Shown here: positions 55,278 through 64,000 of the stretch, piece after piece
How positions within the stretch are numbered: position 1 is the stretch's first letter
Layout of the letters: each line of letters starts with the position of its first letter
Source of the DNA: Cyrtodaria siliqua
Lineage: Eukaryota; Mollusca; Bivalvia; Adapedonta; Hiatellidae
DNA length: 64,000 nt
Assembly: GCA_037043455.1 (NCBI GenBank)
Contig: JAWPHD010010359.1
Span: forward strand, 1 to 64,000
Direction of reading: 5' to 3'
Notes under the pieces: generated by a model
The model's input: the letters and a program-made list of their open reading frames with translations, nothing else
Databases searched by the model: none
Told to the model about the DNA's origin: nothing
Program-made: the position numbers and the translations under genes

Positions 55278-57824
55278 ATGGCTTCTGGTAAGAAAAAGTG
55301 TGGGAAACGGTCTAAACCGAAACTCGCGGTGTGGAACAATGAAATTTCTGAATCTTTGAAACAAGTAAGAATTATACATAAACAAAGGTTAGAATCTGGA
55401 AGGGATAATGACCCACTTGGCCCTTTATTTATTGAAAGAAAGAAACGAAAGTCGGAATTTAGGCGTCTCTGTAGAGTGAGTGTTGCCGAGAAACTTAGGA
55501 AGGAACGTGATGATATAATGAGCGCACGTACTCGTGACACAAAGTTATTTTACAAACTCATAAATAAACAGAGAGGTACACTTAAAAACTCAATCGACGA
55601 TTTGCACGTTGAGGGAATCTGTTATTCTGGGGAGGACGGTGTCCTCGCTGGATTTAAACGACATTTTGAAAGCCTAGCTAGGGAATCGGTAAATGAAACA
55701 TTTGACAATGAATATCATAAACTTGTATTAGCTGAAGTGAAGGTTATTAATGAAAATGTGAAATGTACCCAACAAGTTGAAACTGTATCTTCTGAAGAAT
55801 TTCTGAAAGCTCTAAGAACCATTCATAAGGGAAAATCTGCAGACATTTATGGGGTTAATATTGAGCACATTGCGCATGGTGGCGAATTGCTACAGGGTGA
55901 ACTTGTGAACGTTGTTAATACCATTTTTGAGTGTGGAAAAATACCGGACTGCCTGAAAATGGGGCTGATTTCGCCAGTATTCAAGAACAAAGGTCATCCG
56001 TCTGAAGCCGGGAATTATAGAGGAATAACAGTTCTCCCTACAATATGCAAAATCATTGAAACAATCGTTAGGAATCGGGTCCAAGATAAGGTACTCCAAA
56101 CTCAGAACATAGCTCAAAGAGGTTTTACGAGGGGCTCCTCCCCGCTGAATGCGGCATATATATTGGAAGAATATTACCGTGAATGTCTTGATCAGAAGGT
56201 AAAGGGTCATGTGATACTTCTTGATGCAAAATCGGCTTTCGACGTAGTTTCTCATGAACATTTACTTAGAAGATTGTACCACGCTGGTGTCAACGATAAA
56301 CATTGGCTACTTATTCAGTCATTACATGAAAACGCGTCTAGCGTTGTGAAAATGAGAAACTCCATTAGTGATTCATTTGAAATAAAGCAGGGTGTCCGCC
56401 AAGGTGTCATACTTTCTACTGATCTGTATAAACTTTATGTAAATCCTTTGCTGAACCAACTCTTATCGTGCGGCTGCGGAAATAAAATAGGAACTATAGT
56501 AGTAAATAGCAGTGCGTGCGCAGATGATGTATGTATCATGGGCAACTCTGAATATGACACTCAATTAATGATAAATATGGCTGAAACATTCTCTTGTGAA
56601 GAAAGATACTTACTTCAGCCTACAAAAACCGTTGCATTAAACGTGAAACCTTCTAAGCTGAAAAGAAATGAGTCTGTCAAAGACGCCTTCCATTTGGGTG
56701 CGGTGCCTTTAAAAACTGTTGAAACTGCCCCGCACCTGGGTATCACACGAACTTCCACCGTTAATGAAAATGCTGAAGCGAACGTTAACAAGAACATTGA
56801 GAAAGCTAGGAGAGCCCTTTATAGCCTGCTAGGAGCAGGTCTGCACGGAGAGAATGGACTTGACCCAGTGACTTCGATAAATCTATATAAAGTGTATGTT
56901 TTACCGGTACTCCTGTATGGACTCGAGTTAACTGTACCTACGTCCAAACTTGTTATAATGCTAGAAAAATTCCAGAAAAACACTCTTAAACAAATTTTGT
57001 CATTAACAAGTAATGTAGCTGATCCGTCAGTGTATATTCTCACGGGCCTCTTACCAGTTGAAGCTGTTTTAGATCTGAAAATTCTAAGTTTCTTCAACAA
57101 TCTGTGTAACCAGAGCGATACAAGCCTCGAAAAGCAACTTTTGTCTAGGCAACTTATTGTGAAAGGTGAAAAATCTCATTCATGGGCTAAACTGGTGCAA
57201 CCGTTATTAGCGAAATATGAACTAGGGAGTGCTTTTACATATCTTGAAAACCCGCTGAACAAGGTTTGCTGGAAGAAACATGTACACATTATTGTTGAAG
57301 AAAATTGGAGGAAAGCGATCGAGGCTCAGGCACGCCTATACTCGTCACTCAGATATATGAACTGCACCTACTCACCGGGGAAGCCTCACCCAATCCTGCG
57401 AGTGGACTGCTCTTCCAGTAGAGAAGCAACAAGAATCCCAGCCAGACTACGAATACTGACCGGTACCTACGTTCTTCAAGTGAATAGGGCAAGGTTTAAT
57501 CAGAACGAAGTAAGCACATTATGTCCATTGTGCCACGAGGACAACGAGACACTCGAACACTTTATCCTGAGATGTAGGATTCTACAGCCGGCTAGGGAAT
57601 CAGCATTCGGGGAGATCAAGGTGATTTTACAGCAGAACGGCATCTCCATGAGTAAAACTTTATCAAGTGACATTGTGAAATTGATTGTGGACTGGTCAAA
57701 CGTGTTCCCAACATATATACGAGAAGATGACTTCACTCACCAGCTGGAATACCAGTCGAGGCGACTCCTCTTCAACCTACATACGTTGAGATACACACTG
57801 TATAGAAACTCCCTTCTTGGTTGA
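55278..57824 (+). CDS. LINE ORF2 reverse transcriptase, 848 aa, endonuclease part missing
   Basis: The protein would copy LINE RNA into DNA at a nicked target. Visible parts in order: a basic linker (residues 1-100, VWNNEISESLKQVR); RT motifs NYRGITVLPTICKIIE (246-261), RGFTRGSSPLNAAYI (281-295), LLDAKSAFDVV (314-324, catalytic D316), KQGVRQGVILST (370-381) and CADDVCIMG (414-422, catalytic D416 and D417); thumb PHLGITRT (485-492); and a C-terminal CX2CX8HX4C knuckle (C749, C752, H761, C766). The ORF has no internal stop, which is unusual in this window. An APE-type endonuclease of over 200 residues should precede the linker and is absent; the frame is closed three codons before ATG, so the copy is probably 5'-truncated. 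Clade not resolved. Confidence 0.93.
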   Translation: MASGKKKCGKRSKPKLAVWNNEISESLKQVRIIHKQRLESGRDNDPLGPLFIERKKRKSEFRRLCRVSVAEKLRKERDDIMSARTRDTKLFYKLINKQRGTLKNSIDDLHVEGICYSGEDGVLAGFKRHFESLARESVNETFDNEYHKLVLAEVKVINENVKCTQQVETVSSEEFLKALRTIHKGKSADIYGVNIEHIAHGGELLQGELVNVVNTIFECGKIPDCLKMGLISPVFKNKGHPSEAGNYRGITVLPTICKIIETIVRNRVQDKVLQTQNIAQRGFTRGSSPLNAAYILEEYYRECLDQKVKGHVILLDAKSAFDVVSHEHLLRRLYHAGVNDKHWLLIQSLHENASSVVKMRNSISDSFEIKQGVRQGVILSTDLYKLYVNPLLNQLLSCGCGNKIGTIVVNSSACADDVCIMGNSEYDTQLMINMAETFSCEERYLLQPTKTVALNVKPSKLKRNESVKDAFHLGAVPLKTVETAPHLGITRTSTVNENAEANVNKNIEKARRALYSLLGAGLHGENGLDPVTSINLYKVYVLPVLLYGLELTVPTSKLVIMLEKFQKNTLKQILSLTSNVADPSVYILTGLLPVEAVLDLKILSFFNNLCNQSDTSLEKQLLSRQLIVKGEKSHSWAKLVQPLLAKYELGSAFTYLENPLNKVCWKKHVHIIVEENWRKAIEAQARLYSSLRYMNCTYSPGKPHPILRVDCSSSREATRIPARLRILTGTYVLQVNRARFNQNEVSTLCPLCHEDNETLEHFILRCRILQPARESAFGEIKVILQQNGISMSKTLSSDIVKLIVDWSNVFPTYIREDDFTHQLEYQSRRLLFNLHTLRYTLYRNSLLG

Positions 57825-58036
57825 CCACCCATTAGTAACGTGGTCTTCATGAATTAGGAACCCTAGTGAACAATATTGCTAAGTACTGAAAATTATACGC
57901 TGTACAGTGACTGTTATAAACATTGTGGTGACGGATTGTGTACATATAAAAACATTTTTGTGGTGAAGGACACTCCTACCTAGTATACTAGGGTTCGCCA
58001 TTGTTGGCGGTAAAGATTATACAGAACAGAACAGAA
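57825..58036 (+). mobile_element. LINE 3' UTR with AACAG-type tail
   Basis: About 200 bp after the stop ends in ATTATACAGAACAGAACAGA (58016-58035), a short simple-repeat tail as expected for the 3' terminus of a non-LTR element. Confidence 0.7.
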
Positions 58037-58175
58037 TGGCGTCGAGTACTCTCCGAGTCGGATTCCCGAGTGACCGAGTGACGGAATCCGACGAGGCAGT
58101 TCCGATTGGACCCTTTAGTTACCCTAAATTAAACGATTTAATGCTCTACATTCATCAAAGGAAATGTCACCGACC
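58037..58175. other. No gene seen; GAGTCGGATTCC repeat
   Basis: Short segment with CCGAGTCGGATTCCCGAGTG and a partly inverted GGAATCCGAC. No gene. Confidence 0.4.
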
Positions 58176-58179
58176 ATAG

Positions 58180-58930
58180 AGTTACAAACTCATAATTCAT
58201 TTTATCTATATTTAAAACCTTTTAATCGGCACATATACATTATTACATGACCTAAACACCTAGATAGAGTTTTGATAAACGATTTGTTAATGTAATTTTG
58301 CCCTTATTTGGCGGATTAGTTTCTTTAAATATATAGTCATACGTGATTTATACTATTATTGCCGAATAGTGATTTTCTTTCCTTTAATTTAGATAACGCC
58401 AAGTTATTTTCTTGAAAATATCGCATGTGATGATGCACCACTAACTGTTTTTTTTTTTGTTTTTTTTTCAAAAACAAATGCATTTTTTCAAAAACAAATG
58501 CGATAGAATCATATAAATATCGTTCCTACCTTAAAAAAAATACCACATGTTTTTTTTTTATAAAAAAGTACTGAATTGCGTCAATGGTTCTTATGGGATT
58601 TGAACCCATATAAACATCAAGTGATAGTTGAATTTTGTAACAAACAAAGCGAAGTAATCATTTGACTATGCCAGTACAGACAATTTACCGATATATAGGT
58701 AAACCAATATATTTTGCAATACCTTCTCAAAATCACGTGGTTTATGTCCGTGTTATAAAACTGCGATTTGTCTAAGGGAGATAACAACTGCTGCATTGGC
58801 TTAATCAACAATTATTATATTTATATAATTATAAACCCTAAGTTTCGTAATTATAACGATAACCTACATAATGATATCGATCGATAACCAACAAAATTGT
58901 AACCTACATTATAATAACCTACATACCGTC
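58180..58930. repeat. F1 dispersed repeat, copy f
   Basis: This matches 40870-41530, beginning TTACAAACTCATAATTCATT and ending with a few 15-bp-like units (CCTACATTATAATAACCTAC). It carries a type-A module and the uninterrupted GGTAAACCAATATATTTTGC site that serves as empty site for PAL copy II. Confidence 0.85.
58568..58677 (-). ncRNA. Type-A T-arm hairpin module
   Basis: On the minus strand it has GTACTGGCATAGTCAAATGA, the hairpin TATGGG-loop-CCCATA and AACCATTGACGCAATTCAGT. The G-to-A change in the 5' strand turns one inner-stem pair into a mismatch. Confidence 0.5.
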
Positions 58931-59484
58931 TGGGATGATAATTAAAAGGATCGGTCTCGGACAGAATCTTGCCAACAACAACTTCTGAAGCTGTGGGAAA
59001 AGTACGGCGATGGAGAGCTCACCGCTAGCGGGCTCCTAATGGCGGCATCCTTGGAATACTGACCAACGCTGACACTTCCTGAGGAGCAAAAAAGAGCAGA
59101 TTAAGCAGAAAAGAACATTTCGACTGGGTTAATGTTTTTGAGTAAAGTTTGAATAACGTGTAAGGGAACAGTGTAGATTGTATATTTTGTAAATATGTTA
59201 TATTGTTTTGTTTTAATATTTGTTTAATATTGTTTTAAATATTAAATAATTAATTAGTGACAAATATTGTTGTTGTTTTCTTTATAATCACCACGAAGTA
59301 AATAATGAAATCATGAATTACTCCCATATACGAATGAATGTAAACATCATTTTGGTCAAATCGTACTCTTATATTTTATAATTCTATGCTTAAAAATATG
59401 TATCATTTATGTTTTATGCATAACTAATCAATATACTACGTAACAAATACACATTTAATTATCTTAACATAATAAATAAATTGT
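58931..59484. other. No gene seen
   Basis: About 550 bp, with a moderately GC-rich part at 58930-59060 and then strongly AT-rich sequence. No recognisable gene. Confidence 0.45.
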
Positions 59485-59580
59485 GAGTACGAGATGAGTA
59501 CGAGCTGACCATTTGAAAATTTAAATAAGTACGAGTTGACCAAAATGAGTACGAGTTGACTAAAGTACGAGTTGACCAGT
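59485..59580. repeat. GAGTACGAGTTGACCA minisatellite
   Basis: Five irregular units of the phrase GAGTACGAG(C/T)TGACCA occur in about 95 bp. Confidence 0.85.
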
Positions 59581-60125
59581 TACCGCGTGAAATTGCGATG
59601 AAAAAAAAGATGGCGGACGTTGGTGCAGTTTTTTATTTGTTTGTTTCAACGCCTTTCAAGCTTTTTATATATTTGTCGATCTTTGTTTATAATAAACAAA
59701 TATACATATACACTTTGTGTGTGGTGTAGTTATTAACCGGGTATAATGACTTTGATTTCAACAAAAACAATTTTTGAAAGGGTACAATTAAACCGTACCA
59801 GTTAATGACTGCAAGTAATAACATACATCTTGAAACTGTGTTTAGGGTAGCTTTTAAGTGAGTTATGACCGCTGCGCCCAACTAAATTCCATTATGTTTA
59901 TTTCGCTCTTCGGGGCATTTAATTTTATTAGATACTGGGACAATACGCCGTACGACATGGGAAAGCCATGGACCCTATGTCCACCGCCATATGCATGCCA
60001 TCTTCGGGATGGTTAACATTTTGTACTATTGATTTTATTAATATTGAGTTCTGCTCAACACGGGGCTAGAGGGCGTGAGCGGTAGCTAGCATATTTCACT
60101 ACCGCTCATGAACAGTCTCAATCAA
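59581..60125. other. No gene seen; small inverted repeat
   Basis: Contains GTGAGCGGTAG / CTACCGCTCA (60075-60109) and GTCTCAATCAAACCGAGAC (60114-60132), two small hairpins next to each other. No coding region is supported. Confidence 0.4.
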
Positions 60126-60129
60126 ACCG

Positions 60130-60535
60130 AGACTGCAATATTTCGTATGTGTCGTGCAAATTAAAAATTACAATGGTCACGTGCTCTATTCTAAAAATAA
60201 ATTAGACATTGCAGAGCACAACCTTGCCAAGTATATAAATGTAAAGAACGGCCAATTCCGACGTACGGGCTAAGTCAGGCGGTTACTTCAAATAAAAATA
60301 ATAAAATTGGCTTCAAAAAAATCATCGTGGGTTCAAATCCCATAACTGCCGACGCTATTCGGTACTTTTTTTTTCTAAAAGTCAATCAGGAAATATAGAG
60401 TTCAAGGACCACAGTCAACAACAAACACGCATCGAAACAACAAGTATAGGATCAAATAAAAGACAATGAACGCAAACTAGGGCTACTGCCTTCGAACTGT
60501 CCGTGGCAAAATTTCCGCTAGGGTTTAATCCAGGT
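60130..60535 (-). repeat. F2 dispersed repeat, copy 3 (inverted, part 1)
   Basis: Read in reverse, this matches 43360-43760 (GGTCACGTGCTCTATTCT, GCAGAGCACAACCTTGCC, GGAAATATAGAGTTCAAGGA, CTGTCCGTGGCAAAATTTCC). It contains a type-B module in plus orientation. Confidence 0.8.
60263..60365 (+). ncRNA. Type-B T-arm hairpin module (plus strand)
   Basis: It reads GTACGGGCTAAGTCAGGCGG ... TGCCGACGCTATTCGGTAC directly on the plus strand, with the B box GGGTTCAAATCCC. The outer stem has one G-G mismatch; the inner stem is intact. Confidence 0.5.
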
Positions 60536-61190
60536 CTTAAGGGTAGTTTTTAAGTGGATTATGACTTTGATTTTAACAAAAAAATAATTACTTTCCCATT
60601 TTGAAAAAAAATAATTCTCTTGGATCAAAATGCATATTTTATGGAAGGGTAAACATTATTTTCTCAATTAAACCGTACCTGTTGATGATTGCAAGTACTA
60701 ACACACATATTGAAATTGTGTTTAGGGTAGTTTTTAAGCACGAACGTCGCAATTTCACGCTTCCTGGGTTGAGAACAAAACACTAAAAAAAAAAGGAATT
60801 AAAATGTGCTAAAAACACGAACAACCCACGCAAATCGTGAAACTTACAATTACGTTTTGCAGCTTTGTCAACAATTTTAGCTGATTAAAAGACTATATCA
60901 GCCGACTTTGAAACCGAGAAAAAACAAAACAATAACTAATAATGAGTTGTTCAAATTATTAATAATGTGTTGTTCGAATTATCATTACCACGTTTGCCGG
61001 TGTTAATTGTTTTATTGATAAATGCGTGTTTGTTAATTATTCAATTGATTGTTATGCCAATAGAATACATTATTCTCTGTGACACACGATTCTTAATTGT
61101 TCACACAATGCAGTCGAGGTTTTACCAGTTGTTCTATAGAAAAGTTAAAAAGATAATTTAATTTTGCTCGCTTAATAAATAATTTAATGT
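60536..61190. other. No gene seen
   Basis: AT-rich sequence. A diverged duplication occurs: about 59740-59850 and 60550-60740 share ATTATGACTTTGATTT and CTGTGTTTAGGGTAG-like phrases. The ORF at 60967-61161 is hydrophobic and unrecognised. Confidence 0.45.
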
Positions 61191-61194
61191 ACTG

Positions 61195-61400
61195 TAAACT
61201 TTGACTTAAGTTAAGATATTGCTAAGAAGCTTTATGAATACAGGCCCAGGTATCAATACAATCAATACATTTTCTCTCTAAATCACGTGGTTGATTTCCG
61301 CATATAAATAGATCCGACATAATAATGCTTTTAGTGGTCTAAGGGAAATAACGGCCATTCAGTCTTTATCACAATTGTAAGCCATTAGTTTCGAAATAAA
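61195..61400. repeat. MITE right end and F1-related tail (type C)
   Basis: TAAGATATTGCTAAGAAGCT and TTTATGAATACAGGCCC is the right end of the GGGCCCGTATTCAT family. It is followed, as at 29211, by AGGTATCAATACAATCAATA and the uninterrupted CATTCAGTCTTTATCACAA, which serves as the empty site for the 5.6-kb insertion. Confidence 0.75.
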
Positions 61401-61404
61401 CATC

Positions 61405-61685
61405 AACAAGATACCGGTTTAATTTTTTTTTATATGTCTATTAAAAACAGATCTTATATGTCTAAAAAAAAATAATAGACATATAAGATTTTTTTTTAAA
61501 ACCGGTATCTGTGACGTAAACAAATATCGCAACGTAAATAACGACCTCTCGATCTGAAGTCCGACGCTCTACCACCGGACCAAGTTACTTTCCACTCCAC
61601 AACGTCAACCTACATAACGGTAACCCAAACAGTGGTATCCCAAATAACGGTAACCCTAAAATCATAATCTAATATAGATATACAA
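61405..61685. repeat. AGATACCGGTTTA hairpin and half-tRNA segment (third copy)
   Basis: Arms AGATACCGGTTTAAT and AAAACCGGTATCTGTGACG surround repeated AGACATATAAGAT. A half-tRNA-like segment at 61543-61581 (minus) and GGTAACCC repeats follow. Confidence 0.7.
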
Positions 61686-61689
61686 AATC

Positions 61690-62250
61690 GAACAGGAAAA
61701 GCAGCATTCAAGGACGACAGTTAACCACAAACACACACAGAAACAAATTTAAAGATGAATAAAAGGTCAAATAAGACCTCACAAACACAAAAGGGTTGAC
61801 AATACGGCTACCTCAATGGAACGGTCAGTGGCAAAAAAGGCCGCTGGGGTTCTAGGGTGCACCAAACCCCACATTTACCCTACTGTCAACCCAATAAAAC
61901 GGGACAGTAGAAATAAAGAAATCCCCGCCATGAACAACATTAATAGGCAATAGAAGTAAAACACAAATATCTCCTGTATATATAAATCCAAAAAAAACAC
62001 AATAGCCTATAAAGCTACAAAGAAGGTACTCACTGATTTGGTAGAAGCCAGAGCAACAAGAGAATAAACCATTGAGGGCACGACAAGACAAGACTGCAGC
62101 ATTCTGAAAACACAGTAAACTAGCAGACACAACAAACAACACTTTAAAGGAAAAAATAGAAGTTAAATTTGCAACACACAAAACAAGGTTTACAACAGGG
62201 GTACCGTCTTGGAACGATCAGTGGCGAAAAGGCTACTGGGGTTCAAACCA
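61690..62250. repeat. F2-related inverted segments, diverged duplication
   Basis: The phrases GGTGCACCAAACCCCACATT and TAAAGAAATCCCCGCCATGA are inverted F2 text (36490-36620). A related phrase recurs at 62215-62245 and 62440-62480 (CCCAATAAGACTGGACAGTG), suggesting a degenerate tandem duplication of this end. Confidence 0.6.
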
Positions 62251-62803
62251 GATACTAAAGTTAACCGAACCAGACTCTTACAATTGACGTAGCTCTGCGT
62301 AGGTATCGCTACTCTTCTATAAATCTGAAATCAACGTCAGAAATCTCCTCAGGCATTCTAAAATGTAAACACAATCCGCACTCCTTTCCCCTAACAATTA
62401 GGCCCATGCTTTCAATTGGGCCAATCTACGTCCCTTACCCTAGCGTTTACCCAATAAGACTGGACAGTGTAAATAAAGATATAGGCAGCATTACTATGAA
62501 CTGTAAGTATAGCACAAAGAGGATTCTGTATACATGTATATGAATATAGTATACATGTATATGAATATACAAAAGCCTAGAACTCCACGAAGCATGACTA
62601 TGAATTGGCAAAGCCAGAGCAGCAAGAAAATACATAATAAATGACAGGACAAGAACCGTCAAACGTTACCATCTTTTTCAGGATCATCACACAGTTTAAG
62701 AGAATGGCATAGTGGCGAACTGTAAATGGTTCAACCACTAAATACGCATTATAATTAGGTTGCAAAATGATAGGATCATAACCTTAGGGTTCGGGTTATT
62801 CTT
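62251..62803. other. Upstream region of the terminal LINE
   Basis: About 550 bp. It includes a 21-bp direct repeat with ATACATGTATATGAATATA at 62530-62568. It may include the 5' UTR of the LINE that starts at 62804; no promoter could be defined. Confidence 0.4.
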
Positions 62804-63394
62804 TTGATATACTTTAATGAAGATTGTTTGAAAGTGAATATGACCAAGGACTTAAGCAGAAGAGCGAATGTGGGACATCAAGAGAATACGCTCCACGCCG
62901 AAAAAGGAAATCCCATCCCGGTCGTAGTGAACAGTGCTCCATATTCCGGCAAAAAACAGAATAGTACAAACCATTTCGATTCCGATGACAGAAGTCATCA
63001 ACAATTCAATGATACAGATAACAATGACGACGAAGACTTTTCGGTTTATGTAAAACGTAAAGTGAAACGTTATCATGTAAGCGGTTTTAAATCGAGTATA
63101 ACAGAAGACAAACTCATTAGATATTGTAAAAGAAGGGGTGTTACTGTTACGTGGGTAACTATTTATCCCATTCGTGATAGTTACGGTGTTACGATCAGAC
63201 TCAACGTTGAATTTGATGAAAACATTGACATGGTTACATTTGAGGGGTTTTGGCCACGCCATGTCGAGTGCAGACCTTGGGTGACCAGGAACGCATACAG
63301 AAAAAGAAGAGAACACAACTATGATAATCATCCCACTAACCGATGGGACCAAAACCATCGTTTTGGTGACTCTGACAATGAAGCATTTGTTTAG
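62804..63394 (+). CDS. LINE ORF1 protein, 196 aa
   Basis: The ORF lies just upstream of an endonuclease ORF, the usual ORF1-ORF2 order of non-LTR retrotransposons; ORF1 proteins bind the element RNA. The N-terminal 80 residues are polar with an acidic run (DTDNNDDEDF), followed by a basic patch (YVKRKVKRYHVSG). Then comes a compact region (GFKSSITEDKLIRYCKRRGV to FWPRHVECRPW) whose pattern suggests an RRM-like or similar small RNA-binding fold. The C-terminus is basic (NAYRKRREHNYDN). No CCHC knuckle is seen. The first Met at 62804 is chosen because it gives the longest frame; Met at 62840 is possible. Confidence 0.65.
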   Translation: MIYFNEDCLKVNMTKDLSRRANVGHQENTLHAEKGNPIPVVVNSAPYSGKKQNSTNHFDSDDRSHQQFNDTDNNDDEDFSVYVKRKVKRYHVSGFKSSITEDKLIRYCKRRGVTVTWVTIYPIRDSYGVTIRLNVEFDENIDMVTFEGFWPRHVECRPWVTRNAYRKRREHNYDNHPTNRWDQNHRFGDSDNEAFV

Positions 63395-63477
63395 ACAAAT
63401 TCACGTTCTATTGCATGTTTTTCGTTTACACAATGGTGTCACTAATATTGCTCTTTCTGTACCTCCATATTTTCACA

Positions 63478-64000
63478 ATGCATACATTAAATATCATGAC
63501 TTGGAATGCGACTGGCATTATGTCAAGCAGTTACTATTTAAGTAATGTATTAGTTGAAAGTAACATAGATATTTGTGGTCTCTCGGAACATTGGCTTTTA
63601 GAAAGGGACAGTCACTTCTTAGACTCGATTCATAGAGATTACGTTAGTCTAAGTGTCTCAGATAATTCAAGACCCGAAGAAAATCGGAGGTATGGCAAGG
63701 GTGGTGTAGCTATAATATGGAAAAGACAATTAAATGATTTTGTGAGCCCCGTTTTATTTGATGATGACAGACTCGTAGGCATACAAATACAGTTACCTAA
63801 TGAAAGTTTATTGACAATTGTGCAAGTCTACTTTCCTAGTAGTAACCTTCCTCACAAACTATTTGTTGACTATGTTGAAAAGGTAAATGAAATCATTTCT
63901 ATACATGAGCAAAAGGGAAAAGTTATTCTCCTTGGTGATTTTAATGCTCATTTGCAGGGTGATAATTTTATTAGATACAGTGACAAAAGAAGTGATTACT
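63478..64000 (+). CDS. LINE ORF2 5' part: apurinic-type endonuclease (cut by window edge)
   Basis: The frame stays open to the window end and reads LNIMTWNATGIMSSS, then DICGLSEHWL, then RYGKGGVAIIW, then VQVYFPSS and LLGDFNAHLQG. These are the N, E, and GDFNAH motifs of the APE-like endonuclease that nicks the target site in non-LTR retrotransposons. The start is uncertain because the frame is also open upstream (Met at 63415, 63433 and 63496). The RT region lies outside the window. Whether it belongs to the same family as the 55278 ORF cannot be tested here because the two do not overlap. Confidence 0.9.
   Translation, partial: MHTLNIMTWNATGIMSSSYYLSNVLVESNIDICGLSEHWLLERDSHFLDSIHRDYVSLSVSDNSRPEENRRYGKGGVAIIWKRQLNDFVSPVLFDDDRLVGIQIQLPNESLLTIVQVYFPSSNLPHKLFVDYVEKVNEIISIHEQKGKVILLGDFNAHLQGDNFIRYSDKRSDY

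Noticed and set aside
62852..63358. 168-codon minus-strand ORF
   Set aside because: It is the antisense shadow of the LINE ORF1, which has the supporting context of a downstream endonuclease ORF.

Overview
This window reads as repeat-dense, AT-rich animal nuclear DNA, most likely from a mollusc (probably a bivalve). I see no bacterial gene organisation, rRNA, CRISPR array or convincing multi-exon host gene. The mollusc call is an inference. It rests on tandem TGACCTTTGACC-rich repeats followed by a GGACAGACAGACAG / cccccgaaac end, on the recurrent motif AAGGGAGATAACTGCTAC, and on repeat families that carry an internal tandem core between conserved flanks, as molluscan 'pearl'-type elements do.

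Layout. 1-12.6 kb: a dispersed repeat (called F1 here) runs into a 15-bp satellite (1195-3665). A 6.8-kb 38-bp satellite (3796-10598) follows, split by a Tc1/mariner-like MITE, then a second F1 copy with its own 15-bp array. 13.2-16.1 kb: two further satellites (38 bp and 23 bp) with two tRNA-derived SINEs between them. 17-23 kb: foldback and MITE pieces, a Tx1/L1-like LINE relic, a quiet AT-rich stretch, and a 25-bp satellite. 23-28.2 kb: a full F1 copy in which two 1.2-kb palindromic DNA transposons sit 58 bp apart. Each is built from short CGATGGTAC-type repeats and has its own 6-bp target duplication; a third copy follows. 28.5-29.2 kb: a SINE nested in a SINE nested in an F1-related module, both steps with target duplications. 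29.3-34.9 kb: a 5.6-kb insertion flanked by a 12-bp duplication, with long inverted repeats and a LINE relic inside. 35-46.7 kb: a 162-bp satellite, then two copies of a second dispersed family (F2), each carrying a different secondary insertion (a 900-bp palindrome; a 463-bp MITE), with two F1 copies and a fourth palindrome between them. 46-54.9 kb: LINE relics, SINEs, one tRNA-like gene, a MITE and a 1.05-kb transposon rich in subterminal motifs. 55.3-57.8 kb: the only long convincing ORF, an 848-codon LINE reverse transcriptase. 58-62 kb: more F1 and inverted F2. 62.8-64 kb: the 5' part of another LINE (ORF1 plus endonuclease), cut by the window edge.

How it fits together. Almost everything is mobile DNA or tandem repeat, and the nesting order can be read from target duplications. 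A recurring ~105-nt module with Pol III-like A and B boxes lies inside both F1 and F2. The two versions differ in sequence yet keep the same outer stem, an inner stem and a T-arm-like hairpin, with paired substitutions. It is the best candidate here for a conserved, undescribed structured RNA. The proteins that can be supported are all from non-LTR retrotransposons (reverse transcriptase, endonuclease, ORF1). Most long open frames in the satellites are artefacts of repeat units without stops.
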